Assembly (NCBI GenBank): GCA_014872875.1
Contig: WKFI01000011.1
Coordinates: 186,001-250,000 of the forward strand
Source: Paracoccaceae bacterium
GTDB taxonomy: Bacteria; Pseudomonadota; Alphaproteobacteria; Rhodobacterales; Rhodobacteraceae
DNA: 64,000 nt
Reading direction: 5' to 3'
Part shown: in pieces, positions 49,736-59,379 of the stretch
How positions within the stretch are numbered: the stretch's first letter is position 1
How the letters are laid out: each line of letters starts with the position of its first letter
The notes under the pieces: generated by a model
What the model saw: the letters and a program-made list of their open reading frames with translations, nothing else
Databases searched by the model: none
What the model was told of the DNA's origin: nothing
Made by a program: the position numbers and the translations under genes

Positions 49736-50200
49736 TCAGTTGACGGGTTTGGCCTCGACCATCTCCGGCTGAGCGGCGCCACGGGCGATCTCGATCCGGC
49801 GGGGTTTCAGTGCTTCGGGCACTTCGCGCTTCAGGTCGATATGCAACATGCCGTTTTCATGGCTGGCGCCAGTGACACGAACATGGTCAGCCAGGGTGAA
49901 CCGTCGCTCAAAGGCGCGAGTGGCGATACCACGATGCAAATAGGTGCGGCTGTCGTCTTCCTCGGCCTTGCGGGCGGCGACAACAAGCGCGTTTTCCTTC
50001 ACCTCGACCGTCAGGTCCGCGTCCGAAAATCCGGCCACGGCGATCGAAATGCGATAGGAGTCTGAATCTGTCTTTTCGATGTTGTAGGGGGGGTAGCTGG
50101 GCTGCCGACTGTCGGCGTTCAGGGCGCGATCCATCAGGTCTGCGATCTGGTCAAAGCCAACGGATGCCCGGTGCAGCGGGGCAAGATCAAAACTACGCAT
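49736..50200 (-). CDS. Hsp20 family small heat shock protein
   Basis: MRSFDLAPLHRASVGFDQIADLMDRALNADSRQPSYPPYNIEKTDSDSYRISIAVAGFSDADLTVEVKENALVVAARK. Confidence 0.95.
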   Translation of the reverse strand: MRSFDLAPLHRASVGFDQIADLMDRALNADSRQPSYPPYNIEKTDSDSYRISIAVAGFSDADLTVEVKENALVVAARKAEEDDSRTYLHRGIATRAFERRFTLADHVRVTGASHENGMLHIDLKREVPEALKPRRIEIARGAAQPEMVEAKPVN

Positions 50201-50203
50201 TGT

Positions 50204-50275
50204 TCATCCTCATTCATGAGCGATTTTCATATGAGCCCTCCGAACCGGACGGGCAGGTCTAGATACGGACCCCTG
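50204..50275 (-). ncRNA. ROSE-like RNA thermometer leader of hsp20
   Basis: Minus strand AUC(G)CUCA-UGAA-UGAGGAU pairs UCGCU with SD AGGA with bulged G; upstream stems GCCCgTCCG/CGGAGGGC and GGTC/GACC. Confidence 0.65.
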
Positions 50276-50350
50276 TCGCAGGCGATCCGACCCAACTCAC
50301 ATATGAACGGGAAACAGCGTTTCAAGACCCGGCTTTCCAGTCAGAGCGGC

Positions 50351-51166
50351 TCAATCCACCTTGATGAACTTGGCACCTCCGGCACTGCGTCCCTCGCCCA
50401 CTCGCACCCGCTTGACCCTCCGGTCGGGCAAGGGCACCGGATCGCGGCGTAATTGCGCCTTCAACCGCGTCACCGCCTGTGTCAGATCCATGCCCAGCGC
50501 CACCTTGCGCCCATCAATCTCGACCATGGCCGAGATCACCGAGACAATCCGGCCGCGACCGCCCACCTGACTCAGCACTGCCGAGCCCGAGGACCCGAAT
50601 GTCACGTCGCAATCGAACGCCATCAGGCCGCGACCCGCGTCCAGCACCTGACAGGACCGCTGTCGCGAAATCGCCTCCTCCCGGTCCATCCCGTAAGACG
50701 CCAGGCTGACCGCTCCAGACTGCGCCCCATCCTGTGTCAGAACAAAGGGATCCGCCTGAGCCACCGAAATCGGCTGCGCCAACCGCATCAGCGCGACATC
50801 CGCGCGGATACGATCCGGTGAAGGCCGGGCCGAAGGCTGAAATTCCGGCAGGGTCGCCACCTGCAGCACCGTGCGTTCCGCAATCGCCACCCCGTCGCGC
50901 AAACCGGCGCGAAAGGTAATCTGTTCGGGCAGATACGGCTCGCCACTTCGCCTGTCGAAGGCGCAATGGGCTGCTGTCAGCACCAGATCGGTTGCAATTA
51001 GCGTCCCGGTACAGAAACCACGCCCGGCAAGATCAAGCCGCCCGATCGCTTCCCACCCCAAAAGATCCTCACGGTCTGTTAACCGTCGCAGCCCGCTGGT
51101 GTCGGCGCTGACCGTCTGGGTCAGCCCTATGATCACGACAAGGAAAGCTGCTAGGATACGCATCAT
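50351..51166 (-). CDS. secreted trypsin-like serine protease (S1/V8-like)
   Basis: GFCTGTLIATDLVLTAAHCAFD; RADVALMRLAQP; DVTFGSSGSAVL; signal peptide. Confidence 0.88.
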   Translation of the reverse strand: MMRILAAFLVVIIGLTQTVSADTSGLRRLTDREDLLGWEAIGRLDLAGRGFCTGTLIATDLVLTAAHCAFDRRSGEPYLPEQITFRAGLRDGVAIAERTVLQVATLPEFQPSARPSPDRIRADVALMRLAQPISVAQADPFVLTQDGAQSGAVSLASYGMDREEAISRQRSCQVLDAGRGLMAFDCDVTFGSSGSAVLSQVGGRGRIVSVISAMVEIDGRKVALGMDLTQAVTRLKAQLRRDPVPLPDRRVKRVRVGEGRSAGGAKFIKVD

Positions 51167-51172
51167 CTGAGA

Positions 51173-51985
51173 TCACTCGGGCCGGACGAATTTGGCCCCC
51201 GTTTCATTACGCAACTGCCCGACAACCACTCGCCCAGTGCCCGGCAAGGTTTGGGAAAACCCACCCTTGGCCAACAGATTGGCCTTGAGCAGCACCAGGG
51301 CCTCCTCCAGCGCCGAGCCCAGCGCCACCTGGCTGCCGCGTACTTCGGCCTTGGCAGAAACCACCGACACGATGCGCGGCTCTCCTGCTGTAAAACTGAA
51401 AATCGGTGCGCCAGAGGATCCGAAATCAACATCGCAGGACATGACCAGCACACCCTCCTGACGGGCCATCACGCCACAGACCTCTTGCAGCGATGGTGCT
51501 TCGGACCTGCTTTGCCCGTATGACACCACACCGACCTGATCACCCTTGCTGGGGCGTGTCGCTGTGTCGAAAGGTCGGATCGTCGTGTTACGGATCGGGT
51601 GTTGCAATTGCAGCAGCGCTACATCGTTGCGCACCCGTTCGGACGATACTTCGCCATCATAGACGTAGTCAGGATGGGCCAGCGCCCGGCGCACCCCGCG
51701 ATAAGCCGAAGCACGCCCATTGCGCCACCCGGCCAAAAACTCCATGTTCTCGGGTCGGATCCGGCGCTTGCTATCGCGGTCAAACAAGCAATGCGCAGCG
51801 GTCAGAACCAGATCGGGCGCAATCAGCGCCCCGGTACAGAACCCTGCCCCGTTGACATCAAGACGTCCCACGGCCTCCCACTGACGCCCGGCATCGGTCG
51901 TATCCAGACGCTGCAAACTGCTGTCTTGCGCCACCGCGCAGATCGGCAGAACCGTCATCACCAAACCTATGAACCAGCGTCGCAC
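51173..51985 (-). CDS. secreted trypsin-like serine protease (paralogue), probable GTG start
   Basis: RRWFIGLVMTVLPICAVAQ signal; GFCTGALIAPDLVLTAAHCLFD; RNDVALLQLQHP; DVDFGSSGAPIF; SD GAGGGAG before GTG. Confidence 0.85.
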   Translation of the reverse strand: MRRWFIGLVMTVLPICAVAQDSSLQRLDTTDAGRQWEAVGRLDVNGAGFCTGALIAPDLVLTAAHCLFDRDSKRRIRPENMEFLAGWRNGRASAYRGVRRALAHPDYVYDGEVSSERVRNDVALLQLQHPIRNTTIRPFDTATRPSKGDQVGVVSYGQSRSEAPSLQEVCGVMARQEGVLVMSCDVDFGSSGAPIFSFTAGEPRIVSVVSAKAEVRGSQVALGSALEEALVLLKANLLAKGGFSQTLPGTGRVVVGQLRNETGAKFVRPE

Positions 51986-52525
51986 GCACGTCTCCCTCTC
52001 GGTCACCTCCTTTGTGTAGGAGGGCGATAGGGCAAAATTGCGGCAAATGCCGGAAATTAAATGGAACGATCCACAGCCCCGCGCGCGCCAAAAACTTGCG
52101 ACTTTCCCAAGCCGCTCCGTGCGATCCCGGCTTAGAGAAGTGGGGCAGCGCACCGCCCCCATCCATGCCATCAACCAAAACAGAGCGCTTCCCGCCCACA
52201 GGCCCAATGCAACAACACATCGGACCCGATCTATGCCAGCTTGCCACAGGCGATACAGCGCATTGGTAACCGGCAGCATGGATGGTAAGATTATCAAGGC
52301 CACAGCCGGGAAAAACGCGATCCCGGTCATGAAGAAAACCGGCATCAATGCGATGAACAGGGCTATCACGCCCAAAAACAATGCCAACCGCCACAGCACC
52401 CGGCGCGCATCCTCGGGCCGACCCAGATCCTGACGCAGACGCAGAGCCACCGAAACAGTCACGAGACAGGCGGAAAATGGCAGGCCCAGCGCCCAAGGCC
52501 AGAACATTGGAGCCTCGACATCCAT
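51986..52525 (-). CDS. multi-TM hypothetical membrane protein (3' boundary uncertain; frame runs open into downstream protease)
   Basis: MDVEAPMFWPWALGLPFSACLVTVSVALRLRQ...LALFLGVIALFIALMPVFFMTGIAFFPAVALIILPSML; no stop before 51985. Confidence 0.45.
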
Positions 52526-52574
52526 CCCGCAAGTCTGACACTCGGTGCCGGCCCTGAACTGATACTGGTCAAGT

Positions 52575-53897
52575 TCAGCGCAGGATTGGAATCTCTGGCG
52601 TGCGCTTGCCTGGGGCGCTCAACCCCGCGGGCTCCGGACCTCCGGTGGCCCAATCCAGCAACTCCACCGTGTGCACGATCGGCAGTTCGGTGCCCGAGCC
52701 GATCTGCATCATGCAGCCGATATTGCCCGCCGCGATTAGATCCGGCTTTTTCGCCTCCAGCGTCCTGATCTTGCGATCCTTCAGCTTGCCCGAGATCTCT
52801 GGCTGCATCAGGTTGTATGTCCCGGCCGAACCGCAGCACAGATGCGGGTCCGCTGGCTCCACCACCTTGAAGCCGGCACGCTTCAACAAGGTTTTAGGAT
52901 GTGTCTTGATCTGCTGTCCGTGCTGCAAGGAACAGGCCGCGTGATAGGCAACAGTCAACCCTTTGTCTGCACCCTCAGTCAGATCCAGCTGCATCAGGAC
53001 CTCGCTCACGTCCATCGCGATCGCCGACACCCGCGCTGCATCCTCGGCCAGTGGTTCATTGCGGAACATGTGCCCGTAATCCTTGACCGTGGTGCCACAA
53101 CCTGACGTGTTGATCACGATGGCATCCAAGCCTTTGCCATCCATTTCGGCCGCCCAGGCGCGAATGTTCTTGGCTGCCGTCGCGTGGCTTTCGCTTTCGC
53201 GCCCCATGTGATGGGTCAACGCGCCACAGCAGCCCGCCCCTTCGGCCACCACAACCTCGCAGCCCAGCCGGGTCAGCAGCCGGATCGTCGCGTCATTGAT
53301 ATCGGTGTTCAAAGCCTTTTGTGCGCAGCCTGTCATCAGCGCCACCCGCTTGCAACGGGTACCCTGCGCAACAAAACTCTGCGGATCGTCATTGCGGCTG
53401 ACCGGCGGGATCTCTTTCGGAGCCATGTCCAGCATTGCCCTCAGCCGCGCATCCGGCACCAACCCCCGGAACGGTTTTGCGATCTTGGCCCCGAGCAACG
53501 CCAACCGGAACCGCGTCGGATAGGGCAGCACCCGCGCCAGCACCCAGCGCAAGGCTCTGTCCGTGAACGGCCGTTTGTAATGCTGCTCGATATACGCCCG
53601 CGCGTGATCCACCAGATGCATGTAATGCACGCCGGAAGGACAGGTGGACATACAGGCCAGGCAGCTCAGGCAGCGGTCGATATGCTTGACGGTCTTTTCG
53701 TCCGGAACGCGCTCATTCTCCAGCATGTCCTTGATCAGATAGATCCGCCCGCGCGGGCTGTCCAACTCGTCCCCCAACACCTGATAGGTGGGGCAAGTCG
53801 CAGTACAAAACCCGCAATGCACACAGCTGCGCAGGATTTCATTCGCCCGCTGGATGCCGGGATCCTGCAACTGCTTTTCGGTAAATGTGGTCTGCAT
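52575..53897 (-). CDS. glcF: glycolate oxidase iron-sulfur subunit
   Basis: ILRSCVHCGFCTATCPTYQVLGDELDSPRGRIYLIKDMLE; CLSCLACMSTCPSGVHYMHLVDHARAYIE. Confidence 0.95.
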   Translation of the reverse strand: MQTTFTEKQLQDPGIQRANEILRSCVHCGFCTATCPTYQVLGDELDSPRGRIYLIKDMLENERVPDEKTVKHIDRCLSCLACMSTCPSGVHYMHLVDHARAYIEQHYKRPFTDRALRWVLARVLPYPTRFRLALLGAKIAKPFRGLVPDARLRAMLDMAPKEIPPVSRNDDPQSFVAQGTRCKRVALMTGCAQKALNTDINDATIRLLTRLGCEVVVAEGAGCCGALTHHMGRESESHATAAKNIRAWAAEMDGKGLDAIVINTSGCGTTVKDYGHMFRNEPLAEDAARVSAIAMDVSEVLMQLDLTEGADKGLTVAYHAACSLQHGQQIKTHPKTLLKRAGFKVVEPADPHLCCGSAGTYNLMQPEISGKLKDRKIRTLEAKKPDLIAAGNIGCMMQIGSGTELPIVHTVELLDWATGGPEPAGLSAPGKRTPEIPILR

Positions 53898-53900
53898 GAT

Positions 53901-55001
53901 CTACCCCATCAGTCCCGGATTAAGGATCCCGCGCGGATCGAATTTCTGCCGCAACCCGGCACTGATCGCGGCCAGCGGCGCAGGCTCTGGCGGGAACATC
54001 CCCAACCTTTCCCGCGTCTCACCCGACCCCCGGATCAATGTTGCACCACCCGGCACGGACAGCCGCGCCCGCAAATCCGTGCCCTCTGGCACCAACGCCC
54101 AAATCAGACCGCCGCCCCAGTCGAACTGCAGCGCGTCGGCCTGCATCTGCTCTGCTGCGGCCACTGCGTCGGTGGGTTTCATCGACACCCGCCAGACATC
54201 GCCCGCGCGCCCGGCAAATGCCGTAACATCCCGAACGTCCGCCCAGTCAGCGCTGGTTTCTTCCTCAACCGCAACCTCACCGAACCCGGCCAGCAACTTC
54301 TGCAATTGAACAGCTCGATAGGACACCGAATCCGCAAAGCCCTCGACCCGCACCCGCGCCACCTGCGCTTCCGGATCATAAGCCGCCCCTGTCACATCGA
54401 AGGGAGAGCCCAGCGCCGCAGACATCGTCTGCACCGCACTGGCCAGATCAACCCCCGATACCAGCACCGAGGCCTCCGCCTCCGTCTGCGGCAACACCTT
54501 CAACGACACTTCGGTGAGCACGCCCAGCGTGCCATGGGCGCCAGCCATCAGTTTGACCAGATCATAGCCGGTCACGTTTTTCATGACCCGGCCGCCATTC
54601 TTGATGACCTGCCCCTGCCCATCGACAAAGCGCACGCCCAGCAGATGGTCCCGCGCCGCGCCACATTGAATCCGTCGTGGCCCCGAAGAATTGGTGGCAA
54701 ACACCGCACCAATCGTCGGCGCGCCTTGCGTTCCCAGCAACCCGCGCAAATCCGCCGGCTCAAAGGCCAACCGCTGGTTCTCTGCGGCCAACACCTCGCG
54801 GATCTGCACCACAGGTGTCCCCGCTTTCACCACCAAAGTCAGCGCGCCGGGCTCATAAAGCTCGACGCCACTCAACCCGCTGACGGACAGAGGCTCTCCC
54901 ACCCCGCTCAGCCCGCGTGTGCCGCCGCCCTGCACCCGCAATGGGCCCTGCGCCGTCTTGATCTGCTCGGCCAGATCGGCCTCAGTTGCTACCATGCTCA
55001 T
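53901..55001 (-). CDS. glcE: glycolate oxidase FAD-binding subunit
   Basis: RVQGGGTRGLSGVGEPLSVSGLSGVELYEPGALTLVVKAGTPVVQIREVLAAENQRLAFEP; between glcF and glcD. Confidence 0.93.
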   Translation of the reverse strand: MSMVATEADLAEQIKTAQGPLRVQGGGTRGLSGVGEPLSVSGLSGVELYEPGALTLVVKAGTPVVQIREVLAAENQRLAFEPADLRGLLGTQGAPTIGAVFATNSSGPRRIQCGAARDHLLGVRFVDGQGQVIKNGGRVMKNVTGYDLVKLMAGAHGTLGVLTEVSLKVLPQTEAEASVLVSGVDLASAVQTMSAALGSPFDVTGAAYDPEAQVARVRVEGFADSVSYRAVQLQKLLAGFGEVAVEEETSADWADVRDVTAFAGRAGDVWRVSMKPTDAVAAAEQMQADALQFDWGGGLIWALVPEGTDLRARLSVPGGATLIRGSGETRERLGMFPPEPAPLAAISAGLRQKFDPRGILNPGLMG

Positions 55002-55011
55002 TCATCTCGCC

Positions 55012-55060
55012 TCAAAAACTCCGGGGGAGTCGCGCCTTGCGCGACGGGGGCAGCGCCCCC
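55012..55060. repeat. dispersed double-hairpin intergenic repeat, copy 2
   Basis: TCAAAAACTCCGGGGGA-GTCGCGC-CTT-GCGCGAC-GGGGGC-AGC-GCCCCC; inverse of 6965-7015. Confidence 0.75.
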
Positions 55061-56509
55061 TTATTCGGCTGCCACAGGCGCCACACGCCGGGTTTCGGTC
55101 ACCGACAGTGGAAACACCTTGGCCGGGTTCAACAACCAGTTCGGGTCGAACACATCCTTGACGTGCAACTGCGCCTCCAAATCCGCCGGATCATACTGGT
55201 GCAGCATCAAATCGCGCTTCTCGACACCCACCCCGTGCTCGCCGGTCAAGCACCCCCCGGCCTCGACGCAGAGTTTCAGGATCTCGGCCCCGAAGGCCTC
55301 GCAGGTCTCCAGATCTCCGGGCTTGTTGGCATCGAACAGGATCAGCGGGTGCATATTGCCGTCGCCGGCATGGAACACATTGGCCACATCCAGCCCGAAC
55401 TCCTTGGACAGCTCACCAATCCGACGCAACACGAAAGGTAGCGATGACACCGGGATCGTACCGTCCAGGCACATATAGTCATTGATCTGCCCCATGGCGC
55501 CAAAAGCTGACTTCCGTCCCAACCAGATCCGCCCGGCCTCATCCGCATCCTGCGCTTCGCGCAGTTCCACCGGATCATGGCGGCGTGCAATCTCGATGAT
55601 CTTGTTTAGCTGCCAGGTGATCTCGTCCTCGCTGCCTTCGACCTCGACAATCAGCAGCGCCTCGCAATCGGGATAGCCCGCCTTGGCAAAGGCTTCGCAG
55701 GCGCGAATGCAGGGCCGGTCCATGAACTCGATCGCCACGGGTAGGATCCCCGATTTAATGATGTCGCTGACACAGGCGCCCGCAACCTCGTTGCTGTCGA
55801 ACCCCATCAGCACCGGCCGCGCACCTTCGGGCTTACGCAGAATGCGCAGCGTGGCTTCGGTCACCACCCCCAGCTGACCTTCGCTGCCACAGATCACCCC
55901 CAGCAGATCCAGCCCACCCGCATCCAGATGCGCCCCGCCGATTTCGACTACGGTGCCATCCATCATCACCATGGTCACACCCAGCAGGTTGTTGGTGGTG
56001 ACCCCGTATTTCAGACAATGCGCGCCGCCGGAATTCATCGCGATATTGCCCGCAATCGCACAGGCCAGCTGGGACGAAGGATCCGGTGCGTAAAAGAACC
56101 CGTCCTCCTCGACCGCACCCGAAACACTCAGATTGGTCCGCCCGGACTGCACCCGGATCACCCGGTTGTCGTAATCGACCTCCAGAACCTCGTTCATCCG
56201 CGCCACGCCCAGAATGACACAGTCTGCCGTTGGCAGCGCGCCCCCGGCCAGCGAGGTTCCCGCCCCGCGCGGCACCACCGGCACACCTTCTTCGTGACAG
56301 ATCCGCAGCACGTCCGACACTTCATTGGTGGTCGAAGGCAGCACCGCCAGCATGGGCGGGCACTTGTAGGCGGTCAGGGCATCACATTCATAGGCCCGGG
56401 TTTCGCTGTCATCTTCGATAATCGCATCGCCGGGCAGAACTTGCGACAGCCGCGAAACAAGCCGCGCCTTGCGGGCCAGGATGGCTGGGTTTGGAACGGG
56501 CATCTGCAT
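55061..56509 (-). CDS. glcD: glycolate oxidase subunit GlcD
   Basis: ALTAYKCPPMLAVLPSTTNEVSDVLRICHEEGVPVVPRGAGTSLAGGALP; GNIAMNSGGAHCLKYGVTTNNLLGVTMVMMDG; CLTGEHGVGVEKRDLM. Confidence 0.96.
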   Translation of the reverse strand: MQMPVPNPAILARKARLVSRLSQVLPGDAIIEDDSETRAYECDALTAYKCPPMLAVLPSTTNEVSDVLRICHEEGVPVVPRGAGTSLAGGALPTADCVILGVARMNEVLEVDYDNRVIRVQSGRTNLSVSGAVEEDGFFYAPDPSSQLACAIAGNIAMNSGGAHCLKYGVTTNNLLGVTMVMMDGTVVEIGGAHLDAGGLDLLGVICGSEGQLGVVTEATLRILRKPEGARPVLMGFDSNEVAGACVSDIIKSGILPVAIEFMDRPCIRACEAFAKAGYPDCEALLIVEVEGSEDEITWQLNKIIEIARRHDPVELREAQDADEAGRIWLGRKSAFGAMGQINDYMCLDGTIPVSSLPFVLRRIGELSKEFGLDVANVFHAGDGNMHPLILFDANKPGDLETCEAFGAEILKLCVEAGGCLTGEHGVGVEKRDLMLHQYDPADLEAQLHVKDVFDPNWLLNPAKVFPLSVTETRRVAPVAAE

Positions 56510-56602
56510 GAGCTGTCTCCAACGTGGCTTTCAAATTTGGTAAAATAATATTACCAATTATCCTGTACTGACAAGCCCCCTTGCCTGAGCTATTTTGCCG
56601 CC

Positions 56603-57313
56603 ATGATCTGGATCGACCGCCTGAACAGCTTTTCCGCTTTTGATTACAGTGCCCTGGCCCTGCTGATCGCAGCCTGGATGTGGATCGGCTGGCGCATAGA
56701 AAACCCGCCCCCGAACCGCCCGTCTGTCTCATATCTGATGGCGGATTTTCGTCGCGCCTGGATGAAACAGATGGTGACTCGCCAACCGCGCATGCTGGAC
56801 GGGCAGCTGATTGCCAATTTCCGCCAAGGCGCGACTTTCTTCGCCTCGACCACCATGATCGCCATCGGCGGCGGGCTGGCTCTGATCGGCAACACCGAAC
56901 AGCTACAGGGGGTTGCCAGTGACCTGACGCTGGGAACCGCGCCCACATTCGTGTGGGAGATCAAGATCCTGGTGGTCCTGCTGTTTCTGTCCAACGCATT
57001 TCTGAAACATGTCTGGGCACACCGGCTGTTCGGCTATTCCTCGGTGGTGATGGCCGCCGTTCCCAATGACGCCGAGGATCCCGAGGCTTATCCCCGCGCT
57101 GCCCAGGCGGCCGAGATTTGCATCACCGCCGCCCGCAGCTTTAACCGCGGCATGCGCGCCACCTATTTTGCGCTGGCCGCGGTGGCCTGGCTGGCCGGAC
57201 CACTGACCTTGCTGCTCTCCACCTCGATCACGCTCGCGGTGCTCTACCGGCGCGAGTTCGCCTCCCAATCGCGCGAAGCGCTGCTCAAGATCGCGCCAGA
57301 CACATCATCGTGA
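56603..57313 (+). CDS. DUF599 family membrane protein
   Basis: FRRAWMKQMVTRQPRMLDGQLIANFRQGATFFASTTMIAIGGGLALIGNTEQL. Confidence 0.82.
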   Translation: MIWIDRLNSFSAFDYSALALLIAAWMWIGWRIENPPPNRPSVSYLMADFRRAWMKQMVTRQPRMLDGQLIANFRQGATFFASTTMIAIGGGLALIGNTEQLQGVASDLTLGTAPTFVWEIKILVVLLFLSNAFLKHVWAHRLFGYSSVVMAAVPNDAEDPEAYPRAAQAAEICITAARSFNRGMRATYFALAAVAWLAGPLTLLLSTSITLAVLYRREFASQSREALLKIAPDTSS

Positions 57314-57349
57314 CTGGTGTGCAGCCCGCCGATAGCTAGGATCGCGGGC

Positions 57350-57709
57350 ATGAGACATTTCTTTTACCAGATTGCCCTGATCACCGCCCTCGTCTCCCCG
57401 GCACTGGCCGATGACCCGGTGGTCGAAAATGTGACCGCCCACCAAAGCGGTGACAGCTGGCGCTTTGACGTGACCCTGTCGCACCCCGACACCGGTTGGG
57501 ACCATTATGCCGATGGCTGGCGTGTGCTGGACATGGACGGGACCGAACTTGGCCTGCGCGTTCTGCACCACCCGCATGTCAACGAACAACCTTTCACCCG
57601 TTCGCTCAGCGGTGTGACCATTCCGACCGGAACCACCCGAGTGCAGATCCAGGCCCGCTGCAACGTAGACGGGTGGAGCGAGACGACAGTTACCGTCACA
57701 CTCCCCTGA
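57350..57709 (+). CDS. small secreted protein of unknown function
   Basis: Signal peptide MRHFFYQIALITALVSPALA; beta-rich VVENVTAHQSGDSWRFDVTLSHPDTGWDHYADGWRVLD. Confidence 0.75.
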   Translation: MRHFFYQIALITALVSPALADDPVVENVTAHQSGDSWRFDVTLSHPDTGWDHYADGWRVLDMDGTELGLRVLHHPHVNEQPFTRSLSGVTIPTGTTRVQIQARCNVDGWSETTVTVTLP

Positions 57710-57762
57710 CCAAAATGCGCCCAACTAAACAGCGTGCTGCAAGGCCATCGTCATGAGGCGCT

Positions 57763-58737
57763 TTACCGGGCTCCGGTAAAAATCCGCGCCCAGTCCTCGG
57801 CCATGTCGACGATCAGCCAACCCAATTCAGGGCCCTGCTCCAACCCGTCGCACAGGCGCCCGATATGGCTGTCGCAATCATAGGCCACTTCGCGCTCCGC
57901 ATCGGTGTGATGCACGATCATGCCGAACCGTGGTCCCTCACCGGCCGTTGTCCACTGCAGCATGGCAAAATCCCCGTCCGAGTTGCCGCCCGCAAAAATG
58001 GGCCGCTTGCCGATGATCCGGTCGATATTGATCGCCTTACCTTCCTTGTCATCGACAAAAGCCAGCGCCGGTTCCTTGGTGATCACCGGAACCCCGTCTA
58101 CCACTGCATATGAACTTTCCAGATAGGTGCCGATCACCTGCTCGGGCGGAATGCCATAGGCCTCCTCGGCGAAGACCCGCATGAAATGGATGCCGCCGCC
58201 GGATACGATATAGGTCTTGAACCCTTCGTCCCGCAGGTAGCGCAGCAGTTCCACCATCGGCTGATAGGTCATCCGGTCATAGCCCAGCCCGGTGTCGGGA
58301 TGGCGCGCCTCGGCCAGCCAAGCGGCCACACTTTCCTGAAACGCCTCGACGCTCATCCCTGTATGAGAGGCCGCGAGCACTTCGACCAAGCCTTCCTTAC
58401 CCCCTTCGGCCAAGGCCGCGTAGTCTCCTGCTGCTGCGGCTTTCAAAGCATCGGTGTTGGCCAGCGACGGGTCCGCCTTGACCATCTCCTGAAACGCTTC
58501 AACGGCAAAGATGAGTTGGAAATAGACCGGCTGTTCGCCCCAGAGCGTGCCGTCATTGTCAAAGACCGCGATCCGGTCCGACGGCGTAACATAAGTGTCC
58601 GCCTCAGGATCCGTGACGCTGTCCACAAACGCGACAATCCGATCCCGCGCTTGCGTTTCGTTCCAGGATGGCAGCGGATCTGCAAGACCAACGGATGCGG
58701 ACAGGCAAGCAGCAAAAGCAAGGGAAAACAGGCGCAT
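57763..58737 (-). CDS. secreted HAD-family phosphatase
   Basis: Signal peptide MRLFSLAFAACLSASVGLADP; DRIAVFDNDGTLWGEQPVYFQ; KTYIVSGGGIHFMRVFAEE; GNSDGDFAML. Confidence 0.85.
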   Translation of the reverse strand: MRLFSLAFAACLSASVGLADPLPSWNETQARDRIVAFVDSVTDPEADTYVTPSDRIAVFDNDGTLWGEQPVYFQLIFAVEAFQEMVKADPSLANTDALKAAAAGDYAALAEGGKEGLVEVLAASHTGMSVEAFQESVAAWLAEARHPDTGLGYDRMTYQPMVELLRYLRDEGFKTYIVSGGGIHFMRVFAEEAYGIPPEQVIGTYLESSYAVVDGVPVITKEPALAFVDDKEGKAINIDRIIGKRPIFAGGNSDGDFAMLQWTTAGEGPRFGMIVHHTDAEREVAYDCDSHIGRLCDGLEQGPELGWLIVDMAEDWARIFTGAR

Positions 58738-58824
58738 GGAAGACCTCAAATCGTCAATGGGAATCACCTGAAATGATAGCTCCCACCGATCCCGAGACCA
58801 GTAAAATGCGTCGCAAATCGGGGG

Positions 58825-59295
58825 TTACGTTCGGTGATACGGACTGCCTGCCAGGATCGTCGCGGCGCGATAGAGCTGCTCGGTCAACATCACTCGGACC
58901 AGCATGTGCGGCCAGACCATCTTGCCAAAGGACAACGAAAAATCCGCCTCCGCTCGCAATGACGGATCAATACCGTCGGCCCCTCCGATGATCAGCGCAA
59001 GATCCTGACGGCCCGTATCGCGCCATCCTGCCAGACGGTCGGCAAAATCCGGCGAACTCAGTACCTTGCCACGCTCGTCCAGCGTGCAGATCACCGCCCC
59101 CTTGGGCAACGCCTTGCGCAGCAGCGCCGCCTCGGCACCCATTCCGGCGTTCTTCTTGTCTTCGACCTCGACCACCCGCGCCGGACCCAAGCCCAGCGCG
59201 CGACCGGTGCGATCAAACCGGGTCAGATAGTCGTCGATCAGGGATTTCTCGGGCCCCGCCCGCAGACGGCCGACGGCGCAGATATGGAGCTTCAT
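58825..59295 (-). CDS. rlmH: 23S rRNA (pseudouridine(1915)-N(3))-methyltransferase RlmH
   Basis: MKLHICAVGRLRAGPEKSLIDDYLTRFDRTG... ALIIGGADGIDPSLR...SFGKMVWPHMLVRVMLTEQLYRA. Confidence 0.95.
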   Translation of the reverse strand: MKLHICAVGRLRAGPEKSLIDDYLTRFDRTGRALGLGPARVVEVEDKKNAGMGAEAALLRKALPKGAVICTLDERGKVLSSPDFADRLAGWRDTGRQDLALIIGGADGIDPSLRAEADFSLSFGKMVWPHMLVRVMLTEQLYRAATILAGSPYHRT

Positions 59296-59379
59296 GGCGC
59301 ATCCCTTCGCCGGACGGAATTCCAAACGAAATTCGGTCCGAAATTCTTTCCAGACTTTGGGCCTGTCAGCAGGTCCGCA

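Noticed and set aside
53184-55478. 764-aa plus-strand ORF
   Set aside because: Antisense shadow across glcF/glcE/glcD, rich in His/Arg/Gln/Pro with no domain
59327-59346. Direct repeat CGAAATTC (12-bp spacing) upstream of rlmH
   Set aside because: Short, AT-biased and without a regulator nearby; not enough to support an operator
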